Positions 17,016 to 25,255 of a stretch of 64,000 nt of DNA are shown piece by piece. The stretch is taken from the NCBI RefSeq assembly GCF_051195235.1, contig NZ_JBNFZM010000001.1, positions 124,001-188,000 of the forward strand, in the 5' to 3' direction. The notes beneath the pieces are model-generated. The model ran no database searches, was not told where the DNA came from, and saw nothing but the letters and a program-made list of their open reading frames with translations. Position numbers and translations under genes: made by a program. The stretch comes from Tateyamaria sp947503385. Its GTDB lineage: Bacteria; Pseudomonadota; Alphaproteobacteria; Rhodobacterales; Rhodobacteraceae. Positions within the stretch are counted from its first letter, which is position 1, and each line of letters opens with the position of its first letter.

Positions 17016-17408
17016 TCAGCGCAACCAACCTGCCCGCGCCGCAATCGTGGAATACCAAAACAGGGCCGCCCCAACGAGCAGAGCCAAAGCGGTGCTGGGG
17101 GCGAACCCGACCAATGTGACGGTGTGGATCACTGCCACAACACTCCCGATCAGCGATACAAAAAGGACCTGCATCGCCACCCGGCGGCGCAGCAACAGCA
17201 CGATGCAGCCCGCTGCGCCACCAAACACCGCCACCGCAAAGGCCGCTGTAGCCCAAGCGGGACGATTTTCGATGATCTGACGGTACAGTTCGGGCATCTG
17301 CGCAACCACGTCCGCGTTCATCTGGGTGATAAAGTTCAGGCATCCCATCAGGTTCCAGACAAGCCCGCACGCCGCGATGAACCAGAAACTGAAATGGGGT
17401 TTGATCAT
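17016..17408 (-). CDS. Small four-helix membrane protein of unknown function
   Basis: 130 aa with about four hydrophobic segments (FWFIAACGLVWNLMGCLNFI near the N-terminus, AAFAVAVFGGAAGCIVLLL, VLFVSLIGSVVAVIHTVTLV, ALALLVGAALFWYS). The gene lies between gmaS and tmm, convergent with gmaS (18-base gap) and divergent from tmm. No signature allows a function. Possible roles are transport or sensing linked to trimethylamine; this rests only on neighbourhood. Confidence 0.7.
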   Translation of the reverse strand: MIKPHFSFWFIAACGLVWNLMGCLNFITQMNADVVAQMPELYRQIIENRPAWATAAFAVAVFGGAAGCIVLLLRRRVAMQVLFVSLIGSVVAVIHTVTLVGFAPSTALALLVGAALFWYSTIAARAGWLR

Positions 17409-17442
17409 GTCTTACGTCTTTCCCGGATCGTATAAACTTGCG

Positions 17443-17452
17443 TCACGTGACC
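17443..17452. promoter_or_regulatory. Palindrome GTCACGTGAC upstream of tmm
   Basis: Perfect 10-base palindrome in the 156-base gap between the small membrane protein gene (leftward) and tmm (rightward). The core TCACGTGA recurs at 9476-9483, directly after the dmm hairpin. Both sites could be chance; the tmm one is well placed for a regulator. Confidence 0.25.
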
Positions 17453-17564
17453 CTGACATGGGCTTTGTTGCGCAGCAATGACTTTCCTGATGTTCAAATT
17501 TGTTGACTTACAGGGATGATGTGGATGGAATTGAGGTAACGCATTTTTTAAGGAGAGTCGCACA

Positions 17565-18899
17565 ATGCCCAAACGTATCGCCATCATCGGGGCCGGTCCT
17601 TCGGGCCTTGCGCAGCTCCGCGCGTTCCAGTCCGCCAAAAAGAACGGCGCAGACATCCCCGAGGTCGTCTGCTTTGAAAAGCAATCCAACTGGGGCGGCT
17701 TGTGGAACTACACATGGCGCACTGGCGTGGACCAATATGGCGAGCCGGTACACGGCTCTATGTACCGGTATTTGTGGTCCAATGGCCCCAAGGAGGGGTT
17801 GGAATTTGCCGACTATTCGTTCGAAGAGCATTTCGGCAAGCAAATCGCATCCTATCCACCGCGCGCGGTGCTCTTCGACTACATTCAGGGCCGGGTCGAA
17901 AAGGCGGGTGTGCGCGACTGGATTCGCTTTGAAACCGCGGTGCGCCGGGTGACGTTCGAGGACGGTGTGTTTAGCGTGACGGTCAAAGACCTGCCGAACG
18001 ACCGCGAATACACCGAAACCTTTGACCACGTGATCTGCGCGTCGGGCCATTTCTCCACCCCGAACGTGCCGGAATTTCCCGGCTTCGAAAGCTTCAAGGG
18101 CCGCGTGTTGCACGCCCATGATTTCCGGGATGCGCTGGAATTCAAGGATCAGGACATTCTGATCGTCGGCACCAGCTATTCCGCCGAAGATATCGGCTCG
18201 CAATGTTGGAAATACGGGGCAAAATCCATCACGGTGTCACACCGGACCGCTGCCATGGGATATGATTGGCCCGACAATTGGGCGGAAGTACCGCTTCTGA
18301 CCCATGTCGACGGCAAGACCGCGCATTTCAAGGATGGGACCAGCCGCGACGTGGACGCCGTGATCCTGTGCACGGGCTACCAGCACCATTTCCCCTTTAT
18401 GGCCGAAGATTTGCGCCTGAAAACCGCCAACCGTCTGGCGACGGCGGACCTTTTTAAGGGCGTTGCGTGGGTCGACAATCCGGCGCTCTTCTATTTGGGG
18501 ATGCAGGACCAGTGGTTCACCTTCAACATGTTTGACGCGCAGGCATGGTGGGTGCGCGACGCGATCATGGGCAAGATCGCGCTGCCCTCCAAGGCCGAGA
18601 TGGAAGCCGACGTGGCGGACCGTATCGCCCGCGAGGATGCGGGAGAGGATGACTATGACGCGATCTGGTATCAGGGCGACTACATCAAGGAACTGATCGC
18701 AGAGACGGATTATCCATCATTCGATGTCGAAGGGGCCTGTCAGGCGTTCAAGGCATGGAAGGGCCACAAGAAACAAGGGATCATGACGTTCCGCGACAAT
18801 TGCTATGCGTCCGTGATGACCGGGTCGATGGCGCCCATCCACCACACACCGTGGGTGGATGCGCTGGATGACAGCCTCGAAGTCTATCTGCAAAACTAA
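17565..18899 (+). CDS. tmm: Trimethylamine monooxygenase (flavin-containing)
   Basis: 444 aa class B flavin monooxygenase that oxidises trimethylamine to trimethylamine N-oxide using NADPH and O2. FAD motif GAGPSG at 9-14; FMO identifying motif FKGRVLHAHDF at ~177-187; NADPH motif GTSYSAEDIGSQ at ~202-213; ILCTGYQHHFPF later; C-terminal block MTGSMAPIHHTPW. These match bacterial Tmm closely over the whole length. AAGGAGAG lies about 8 bases before the ATG. Its stop overlaps the end of the convergent gene at 18896, so no terminator is present. Confidence 0.94.
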   Translation: MPKRIAIIGAGPSGLAQLRAFQSAKKNGADIPEVVCFEKQSNWGGLWNYTWRTGVDQYGEPVHGSMYRYLWSNGPKEGLEFADYSFEEHFGKQIASYPPRAVLFDYIQGRVEKAGVRDWIRFETAVRRVTFEDGVFSVTVKDLPNDREYTETFDHVICASGHFSTPNVPEFPGFESFKGRVLHAHDFRDALEFKDQDILIVGTSYSAEDIGSQCWKYGAKSITVSHRTAAMGYDWPDNWAEVPLLTHVDGKTAHFKDGTSRDVDAVILCTGYQHHFPFMAEDLRLKTANRLATADLFKGVAWVDNPALFYLGMQDQWFTFNMFDAQAWWVRDAIMGKIALPSKAEMEADVADRIAREDAGEDDYDAIWYQGDYIKELIAETDYPSFDVEGACQAFKAWKGHKKQGIMTFRDNCYASVMTGSMAPIHHTPWVDALDDSLEVYLQN

Positions 18900-19306
18900 G
18901 GGGCAGGCGCGACCCGCAAAAAGACATAGGTCTGCTGCAAAGCGCCCTTGTCTTTGATGGAGACACTGATCTGCGCCGTTTCGGTATCGAACGTGCGCAG
19001 GTCGTAGCTGTCGGGGTGGTTGACGCCCTGATCCGCAACGCCATTGGCATTCAGGCAGCGCGTCGTTGCGTTCAGCAAAGTCGTAAATGCAGTTGTTGCC
19101 GCCTCGGCGCGGTATTCAAAGGGCCACCGGCAATTGGCCGCACGCGCCCCCGTCAGGTCCAGTGAGGTGACACAGGTGCCCGGCGTGCCATCGGGCAGCG
19201 TGATTGTCCCGGCGCTGTGGTTGGTGAGCGCGGTCAGGTCCGCACAATACGCTTCCGCATGGACGGACGTCCCGCAGAGCAGAGCGAAAATGGCGGCGCG
19301 GATCAT
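18896..19306 (-). CDS. Secreted protein of unknown function, coupled to tdm operon
   Basis: 136 aa with a signal peptide (MIRAAIFALLCGTSVHA, cleavage before EAYC). The mature part has four cysteines (in AYCADL, GTCVTS, ANCRWP and RCLNAN), suggesting two periplasmic disulphides. The frame extends upstream to 19414, but ATG 19306 overlaps the stop of the preceding gene (ATGA) and starts the signal peptide. It is third in a tightly overlapping leftward set tdm, 19303 gene, this gene. No family was recognised. Confidence 0.72.
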   Translation of the reverse strand: MIRAAIFALLCGTSVHAEAYCADLTALTNHSAGTITLPDGTPGTCVTSLDLTGARAANCRWPFEYRAEAATTAFTTLLNATTRCLNANGVADQGVNHPDSYDLRTFDTETAQISVSIKDKGALQQTYVFLRVAPAP

Positions 19307-19680
19307 GGGGCCACCAACCTTTGGCCTTCGACCAGTTCGAACGGCGTTGGCGGGGTCTTCTTGCTGACCCAGTAGAACGTCCCGGCCCATTCCATCACAA
19401 ACCACCCTTCCCAATCCGCATCGCGGGGCCAGATGCTTTGGTATTCATCCTTGTCCGCATCAATGCGCCACTTCCCGCGTGTCGACCGCGCCCCGTCCTG
19501 CGCGTAGATTGTCGTGCCGTCCGCATCGAAATACTGACGGTACGCTGCACCCTCCCATTTGCCCACAGCCGTGTTGCCGGACAAAAGCGCGTCGATCTCG
19601 TGCGCCTTGAGCTTGACCGATTGAGCGTGGGCGGGAAAGGCCAGAGCGACAAGCCCGATCAGGAATGCGCGACGGATCAT
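19303..19680 (-). CDS. Small secreted protein of unknown function, overlaps tdm
   Basis: 125 aa. Signal peptide MIRRAFLIGLVALAFPAHA then QSVKLKAHEIDALLSGNTA. The mature region is rich in Trp, Tyr, Gly and Asp (GKWEGAAYRQYFDADGTT, RGKWRIDADKDEYQSIWP, DWEGWFVMEW), a pattern typical of small periplasmic beta-rich proteins. Its ATG overlaps the tdm stop by 4 bases, so it is translated with a cytoplasmic demethylase although exported itself. Function unknown; a substrate-binding or stress role is speculation. Confidence 0.75.
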   Translation of the reverse strand: MIRRAFLIGLVALAFPAHAQSVKLKAHEIDALLSGNTAVGKWEGAAYRQYFDADGTTIYAQDGARSTRGKWRIDADKDEYQSIWPRDADWEGWFVMEWAGTFYWVSKKTPPTPFELVEGQRLVAP

Positions 19681-22046
19681 GATCTTGGCCGCTCCTTTTT
19701 CGGGTCGTAATGCGCGAAGGGTACGATTTCGGCTGGCAGACGTTTTTGGTGACCGTCAAGCTTGCCCACCTCAACCGCTGCGCCAATTTCGGCATGGGCC
19801 ACGTCAATGCGCGCAAGGGCGATGTTCTTGCCCAGCAGCGGCGAGCGCATGGAGGACGTGACCTCGCCCACTTGCGCGCGTCCGATGTGAATGCAATCGC
19901 CGTGATCCACCGCCACGTTGCTGTCGATATCAAGGCCCACCATTTTGCGGCTTGGGTGTTCCTTGCGCCGGATCAGCGCATTGCGGCCAATAAAATCATC
20001 CTCTTTTGACTTGAGCGGGACAGTAAAGCCGATCCCGGCTTCGAACGGGTCCGTCTGGTCAGAAAAATCGTAACCCGCAAAGATCAGCCCCGCTTCGATC
20101 CGCACCATGTCCAGCGCTTCGAGCCCCATCGGGCGCAGTCCGTGCCCCTGCCCCGCATCCCAGATCGCGTCAAAGATTTCAGCCGCATCCTTTGGGTGAC
20201 ACATGACCTCGTACCCCAACTCGCCGGTGTAGCCGGTGCGGGAGATGACAAAGGGCGTGCCGCTTTCGGTGTTGAGGCGCGCAGGCGTAAAGCGGAACCA
20301 GCCCAGTTGGTCGAATTCGGGGTTGTGCGGCGCGGTCCAGACAATCTTGCGCAGAAGATCGCGGCTTTCCGGTCCCTGCACCGCGACGTTGTGAAGTTGG
20401 TCGGTGGAGGACCGCACCAACACCCTGAGCCCCAGCTTGTCCGCCTGTTCACGCAGCCATTCGCCGCCGTAATCATTGCCGCCGATCCAGCGGAAATTAT
20501 CCTTGCCCAACCGAAAGACAGTCCCGTCGTCGATCATGCCGCCATGTTCGTAGCACATCGCGGTGTACACCACCCCGCCCACGGCCAGCGTCTTCATGTT
20601 GCGGGTAAAGACGTATTGGCACAGCGCCTCTGCATCCGGGCCGGTGATCTCGAACTTGCGCAGCGGCGACAGGTCCATGATTACAGCTTGCTTGCGGCAG
20701 GCCCAGTATTCCTCGATCGGGCCCGCTTCGGCAAAACAGTTGGCCAGCCAATAGCCGTTGTATTCGACAAAGTTGCGGGTGTGTTTGGCAAAGCTGTCGT
20801 GAAAGGCGGTTTGTTTGGTCATTTTGGGGTCCGCATCAGGGGTGGGCCGATAGGCGACACTGCGTTGGAATGTCTCGCGCCCGCTATAGGTGCGCACGTG
20901 GATGTCGGTCGGGTTCCAGCCATTGGCCGCCGTTGTGTCGTCAGGACAGGCCGACGACACACAGACGATGTCCGTCAGCGCCCGCAGCAGGACATAATCG
21001 CCGGGGCGCGACCACGGTTCGTCCGAGTACATGACCCCGTGTTCGTCCAGATAGGTATTGAAGAAAAAGTTGATGGCCATCCAACCCGGCCGACCTGTCA
21101 CATTGAATTCGGCCAGTGCGGTGTTGAAATTCTCAGAGCAGTTAACGTGACCGGGATAGCCGATGTCGTCGTAATATTTGGCAGAGCAGGCCAAGGCAAA
21201 GGCATCGTGACGCCCGCAGGTGTCCTGTACCACCTCGACCAGCGGCAGCATCTCCTGATCGTAGTATTTCGCGTGCAGGCCTGGCATGGGGTATGCGTGC
21301 CCCATCAGGGTGCGCGTCGTGGTCACGTCCAGCGCGTGTTCGATGCCCTTGTCCAGCTTGCGCGCGGAAAAGCATTCGAAATCCGTGCATTGTCGGCCAT
21401 CCACATCAATGATCTGGATATAGTCACCCGCTTTGACAAAGTAGGCTTCGGCAGTCTGGCTGTGCACGCGAATGTCGGCGACCGGGTCGGCCAGCGGATC
21501 GGGCAGCGCGAATTTGACGTGGGATTTGATCGTGGCGCGCCGGATCATGACGGTGAGCGGCGTCGTCGTATTCTGCGCCTCTGCATCCATCGGGTCGCCG
21601 GGTGCCGCGATGATCAGGGTGCCGTCGCGGGTGACACGCATGTCTTCTGTGGCCTTGGCGCGGGTGTCCGTATCGAACAGACGGATGGCGCGCGCCCCTG
21701 CGAGATCAATTTTGCGCGCTTCGAGCCCCATCCGAAATCCGCGCAAAGACTGGTCACTGCCTGCCAATAAGGCACGCAAGCCATCCGCAGATGCGTCAAC
21801 CGGACGATCAAGCAAAGTGTCGCCCGCCCGGCCCTGCGCATCTGCACAGACCACCTCGCACACCTGCCCGCCCTCATCGTTGATCACCGTGAGGCCATCT
21901 CCGGCTTCGACGGGGATAAAGACTGCGCCACCGCCCTGCACCACGTAGCGTTCTGTGCCGGGCGGCATCGAAAATTGCGCGGGCTGGATGATCTGGCTTG
22001 GGCGCGGTGGGCCAGGCCGAACCTTGGGATAGGGGTCATCAAGCAT
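19677..22046 (-). CDS. tdm: Trimethylamine N-oxide demethylase
   Basis: About 789 aa, two-domain enzyme converting trimethylamine N-oxide to dimethylamine plus formaldehyde. The N-terminal half is DUF1989-like with DTCGRHDAFALAC, VNCSENFNTALAEF and CPDDTTAANGWNPTDIHVRT. Cys287, Cys303 and Cys367 have the same spacing (16, 64) as I recall for the zinc-binding cysteines of characterised Tdm. The C-terminal half (~410-789) is a GcvT-type folate-binding domain (SRTGYTGELGYEVM). The frame begins at GTG 22076, but ATG 22046 has GGGAGG five bases upstream. It heads a leftward operon with two exported proteins. Confidence 0.92.
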   Translation of the reverse strand: MLDDPYPKVRPGPPRPSQIIQPAQFSMPPGTERYVVQGGGAVFIPVEAGDGLTVINDEGGQVCEVVCADAQGRAGDTLLDRPVDASADGLRALLAGSDQSLRGFRMGLEARKIDLAGARAIRLFDTDTRAKATEDMRVTRDGTLIIAAPGDPMDAEAQNTTTPLTVMIRRATIKSHVKFALPDPLADPVADIRVHSQTAEAYFVKAGDYIQIIDVDGRQCTDFECFSARKLDKGIEHALDVTTTRTLMGHAYPMPGLHAKYYDQEMLPLVEVVQDTCGRHDAFALACSAKYYDDIGYPGHVNCSENFNTALAEFNVTGRPGWMAINFFFNTYLDEHGVMYSDEPWSRPGDYVLLRALTDIVCVSSACPDDTTAANGWNPTDIHVRTYSGRETFQRSVAYRPTPDADPKMTKQTAFHDSFAKHTRNFVEYNGYWLANCFAEAGPIEEYWACRKQAVIMDLSPLRKFEITGPDAEALCQYVFTRNMKTLAVGGVVYTAMCYEHGGMIDDGTVFRLGKDNFRWIGGNDYGGEWLREQADKLGLRVLVRSSTDQLHNVAVQGPESRDLLRKIVWTAPHNPEFDQLGWFRFTPARLNTESGTPFVISRTGYTGELGYEVMCHPKDAAEIFDAIWDAGQGHGLRPMGLEALDMVRIEAGLIFAGYDFSDQTDPFEAGIGFTVPLKSKEDDFIGRNALIRRKEHPSRKMVGLDIDSNVAVDHGDCIHIGRAQVGEVTSSMRSPLLGKNIALARIDVAHAEIGAAVEVGKLDGHQKRLPAEIVPFAHYDPKKERPRS

Positions 22047-22176
22047 CATCGCCTCCCACGCCGCGCGGATTTGCACTAGCGGAATAAAAATTTAACTGTG
22101 AGAATACTCCTCTCTGGCAAATCTGCAAATGAAAGGGACACCGCCGCGTGAGAAAAACAATCCAGACGGCGGGGCA
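22047..22176. promoter_or_regulatory. Divergent tdm / EamA promoter region
   Basis: AT-richer than its surroundings. It contains a tandem direct repeat GCAAAT-CT-GCAAAT at 22117-22130 and an A/T run (22085-22095) that could contribute to promoters on either strand. No consensus -35/-10 pair is certain. Confidence 0.3.
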
Positions 22177-23022
22177 ATGCACATGGGCGCGCTGACCCTT
22201 GGCCTGATCGCTGCGTTTTGCTGGGGCGTGCACGACACGCTGGTGCGGTACATCTCGCAGAAAGTGGGCGTGTTTCCCTCCCTGTTCCCGGTTCTTGTCA
22301 CCGGCTGCGTGATGACAGCCGTTTTGTCACCTGCGCTGGACACCGCGCGGATCGGCGGGGATGCCACGTGGCTGGCCCTCCTGTCCGGGGCTGTCTTTGG
22401 CCTGACTGGCCTCAGCTTTTATCAAGCGCTCAAGATCGGGCCAGTGCGGGTTGTCGCCCCCATCGTCGCCAGCTTTCCCATCCTGTCGGTCGGCTGGGCC
22501 GTGGCGAACGGGCAGGTTGTGACCGGCTGGCAATGGTTGGCCGTGGTTGTGATCGTCGCCGGGTGCAGCGCGGTTGCCTTGACGTCGGTCGACCGGGACA
22601 CAACGGGCCCGCGCGCGTCAGCGGTGGTCTGGTCCATACTTGCCGCCATCGGCTTTGCCGTGTCCTTTGCACTGGGCCAGTTGTCCATCGCCCAAGGCAC
22701 CGAGATGACCGCAATTGCGCTGGCACGTTTTGGCGCGGTCGCGGTGGTAGTTGCCCTCGCGCTGGCCCTGCGCCAGCCGCTGTTGCCGGTGCGCCGCGCT
22801 GTGCCGGTGCTGATTGTCATGGGCGTGCTGGACGCAATCGCCATCGGCGCGGTGATGCTGGCGGGCGGCTACGCCTACCCCGCCTTTGCAGCCGTCGCCG
22901 CGTCGACATTTGGCGTGCTTACCATCATCCTTGCCGCCGTCTTTCTTGGTGAAGCGGTCGCGCGTGCCCAATGGCTTGGGATCGTCGTGGTTTTTGCGGC
23001 CATCGGGTATCTGGCCGCCTAG
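22177..23022 (+). CDS. EamA/DMT-superfamily transporter
   Basis: About 281 aa with ten hydrophobic segments in two EamA halves: LGLIAAFCWGVHDTLVRY opens the first, WSILAAIGFAVSFALGQL opens the second, and AVFLGEAVARAQWLGIVVV is the typical end of the second half. GGCGGGG lies 3 bases before ATG 22177; an upstream ATG at 22129 is in frame but adds charged residues unlike the family. Divergent from tdm. It might export or import a metabolite of amine catabolism (inference). Its stop overlaps the stop of the convergent AraC-type gene. Confidence 0.82.
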   Translation: MHMGALTLGLIAAFCWGVHDTLVRYISQKVGVFPSLFPVLVTGCVMTAVLSPALDTARIGGDATWLALLSGAVFGLTGLSFYQALKIGPVRVVAPIVASFPILSVGWAVANGQVVTGWQWLAVVVIVAGCSAVALTSVDRDTTGPRASAVVWSILAAIGFAVSFALGQLSIAQGTEMTAIALARFGAVAVVVALALALRQPLLPVRRAVPVLIVMGVLDAIAIGAVMLAGGYAYPAFAAVAASTFGVLTIILAAVFLGEAVARAQWLGIVVVFAAIGYLAA

Positions 23023-24035
23023 CGCCCGTCATAGGTGAGCAGTTGCAGGTTCTTGCGCTCGCGCATCTTGGACGGCGTGACACCGTATTCGCCCTTGATC
23101 GCCTTTGCCATCGTCGTGCAGGAGCCAAAGCCGGTGGCGACTGCAATATCGACCATCGGCAATAGCGATTCCTCGATCATGGCCCGCGCGCGCTTGACAC
23201 GCAGTCGCTTGTAGAACCGCGCGGGCGTATCATTGAACACAGAACGAAAGACCCGCTCAAGATGCCGGGTCGAAACGCCCACGCGGGTGGTGATGTCGTC
23301 CATCGACAGCGGCTCGTTTACCGTGTCTTCCATCAGGCGGATCACTTCGGTCAACCTTGCATCAAACAGCCCTTCGTTGTCGGCGATGGACTTGGGTTGC
23401 TCTGCGTCGCTTTTGCGGATGGTCTGCAACAGCAGGTGATTGCCCAGTTCTGCGACTTGCGGGCTGGTCAGGTGCGGCGCGACAAGGCCGACCATCAGCT
23501 CCAGCGTGGCACCCGCCCCTGCGGACGTGATGATGCCATCCGAATTCTCGCTCAGATGCGTTGTCAAACGTGGGTGGTATCCGGTTTCGACCAGTTGCGT
23601 CACATCCCGCCAATGCGTGGTGACCCGGCCCGCAGGTGCTTTGGTCGCCCTGATGTACGCCGTTGCCGCGTCCGACAAGAGCACAACTGTGCGGGCCTTG
23701 CGCTGCATCGCGCGTGCGCGCGGCAGCCAAGTGTTCCCGCCCGCCTTTTTACCGCCAACCACGACCATCATGTCTGCCAGCCTGTGGTCACCAATGGCCG
23801 GTTCCCCACGCACCAGCGCCCCCTGATCGCTGGTCACAAAACCGGGTGCATCCGTGCTGAACCGCCACGAAAACAGATCCCGCGCCAATATCGCGTTGGC
23901 CGTGGCCAGCACATGCGTGACAGAGGATAACTCAAGCCCGCTAAAACCCTTGCTTACGTAAATCTCGACCACCTGCGCCCGCGCCGGGTCTGCCACAGCG
24001 GCGGCCACGTCAAATCGGTTTTGCTGTTTGCCCAT
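23019..24035 (-). CDS. GlxA-type transcriptional regulator (DJ-1/PfpI plus AraC HTH), second copy
   Basis: 338 aa with the same architecture as the gene at 5070: an amidotransferase-like sensor domain (~20-190, with FSGLELSSVTHVLATANAIL) and a C-terminal AraC helix-turn-helix pair (GVSTRHLERVFRSVFNDTPA and ATGFGSCTTMAKAIKGEYG). The two copies are only modestly alike. The start at ATG 24035 (MGKQQNRF) follows the folD stop by one base, so the two genes are probably co-translated. Likely a local activator or repressor for tdm, tmm or folD (inference). Confidence 0.83.
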   Translation of the reverse strand: MGKQQNRFDVAAAVADPARAQVVEIYVSKGFSGLELSSVTHVLATANAILARDLFSWRFSTDAPGFVTSDQGALVRGEPAIGDHRLADMMVVVGGKKAGGNTWLPRARAMQRKARTVVLLSDAATAYIRATKAPAGRVTTHWRDVTQLVETGYHPRLTTHLSENSDGIITSAGAGATLELMVGLVAPHLTSPQVAELGNHLLLQTIRKSDAEQPKSIADNEGLFDARLTEVIRLMEDTVNEPLSMDDITTRVGVSTRHLERVFRSVFNDTPARFYKRLRVKRARAMIEESLLPMVDIAVATGFGSCTTMAKAIKGEYGVTPSKMRERKNLQLLTYDGR

Positions 24036-24036
24036 G

Positions 24037-24921
24037 TCAGTCCATCCATCCAGCGGCAACCTGGCGCTGGTGCGCCACGGTCGCGTTGCGCATCAGGGTC
24101 GCCACCGTGACCGGACCCACGCCGCCCGGCACCGGGGTGATCCACCCTGCAATCTCACCCACCGCATCGGTATCCACGTCACCGACGATCCGGGGCCTGC
24201 CATCCGCGCCTTTAACTTGGTTGATCCCGATGTCGATGACCACCGCACCGGGTTTGATCATATTCGGCCCCAGAAAATGGGGAATGCCAACCGCGACCAC
24301 CACCACATCGGCACGGCGTGAATGCATCGCAACCGACCGGGTCAAGTGATGACAGACGGTCACTGTTGCCCCTTCGGCCATCAGCATCATGGCAGCGGGT
24401 TTGCCCACGATCTCGGAATGGCCAATCATCACAACCTCGGTCCCTTTGAGGTCCAAACCCGTCGACTTGATCAACGCGACACTGGCCGCAGCGGTACACG
24501 GCGCCAGCGCCACATCCGAATAGACGATATTGCCGATGGAGGCAGGGTTCATCCCCTCGACATCCTTGAGCGGGTGGATGGCCGATTGCAGCGAGCGCAG
24601 GTTGATGTGCGCGGGCACCGGGCGTTGCAGAATAATCCCCAACGTCCCGGCATCGTCATTCATCGCCTGAATGCGCGCCTTGGCCGCGTCCTGCGTGATA
24701 TCGCCCGGCCAGAACTCTGTCTCGAACGGCAGGCCCGCGCGGGCCGCACCGCGCGTCTGGTTGCGAACATATACCTCGATCTCCGGCACATCCCCGATGG
24801 AAACCGAAATCAGCCGCCCGATCCGCTGCGCGCTTTGTGCATACGCCTGACAGTCCCTCAGGATTTGCGCGGCAATGGCGCGCCCGTCAATGTGGTGATG
24901 GGTCGAGGCGCTGTCTTTCAC
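24037..24921 (-). CDS. folD: FolD-family methylene-tetrahydrofolate dehydrogenase with altered active site
   Basis: 294 aa, normal FolD length. Signatures: VMIGHSEIVGKPAAMM (~165-180), VIDIGINQVKG and PVPGGVGPVTVATLM near the C-terminus. In standard FolD a Tyr-x3-Lys motif supplies the lysine needed for cyclohydrolysis. Here it is Tyr51-V-R-N-Gln55, so the lysine is missing, and the conserved KDVDG reads KDVEG (Glu122). The protein may therefore keep dehydrogenase but lack cyclohydrolase activity. The role fits oxidation of the methylene-folate made by Dmm, Mgd and Tdm. Leftward, one base from the downstream regulator gene. Confidence 0.85.
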   Translation of the reverse strand: MKDSASTHHHIDGRAIAAQILRDCQAYAQSAQRIGRLISVSIGDVPEIEVYVRNQTRGAARAGLPFETEFWPGDITQDAAKARIQAMNDDAGTLGIILQRPVPAHINLRSLQSAIHPLKDVEGMNPASIGNIVYSDVALAPCTAAASVALIKSTGLDLKGTEVVMIGHSEIVGKPAAMMLMAEGATVTVCHHLTRSVAMHSRRADVVVVAVGIPHFLGPNMIKPGAVVIDIGINQVKGADGRPRIVGDVDTDAVGEIAGWITPVPGGVGPVTVATLMRNATVAHQRQVAAGWMD

Positions 24922-25255
24922 AACTCTTCCTAACGTCGGTGGACAACAAAGGCGCTTTCGACGCTCGCAGAATTTTTCCCTTTGTGCAACTTTTTTTACC
25001 TATAGTAGAGGCGCCGTTTCGCAAGCCCCAAACAAGTCTCCCCGCCCCCACACCGTCTGCCGCAAGCAATTTTTGCGCGTTTTTCTGGGTGAAACGTGGC
25101 ACGGATTGATGACGCCACATGGATATCAAACAGGCGCGCCCATGCCGTTGTCACAGGCCCGCATACAATCAGAAACCCAACAGGGATTGATTTGAATACG
25201 TATTCTTGGAAACCTTGCCACAATCACAACTCGGCGAATCATCTGGGAGGACGAA
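24922..25255. other. Intergenic region between folD and the ABC operon
   Basis: A 334-base divergent region with no convincing gene. It has A/T-rich runs at 24970-25010 (TTTTTCCC, TTTTTTTACCTATAG), probably part of the folD promoter, and the operator-like palindrome at 25194. GGAGGACGA just before 25256 is the ribosome site of the binding-protein gene. Confidence 0.5.
25194..25205. promoter_or_regulatory. LacI-type operator candidate GAATACGTATTC
   Basis: Perfect 12-base palindrome with the central CG step typical of LacI-family operators, 50 bases before the start of the ABC binding-protein gene. The same operon is followed by a LacI-family gene at 29490, the natural candidate for binding. 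Only the sequence symmetry and context support this. Confidence 0.5.
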
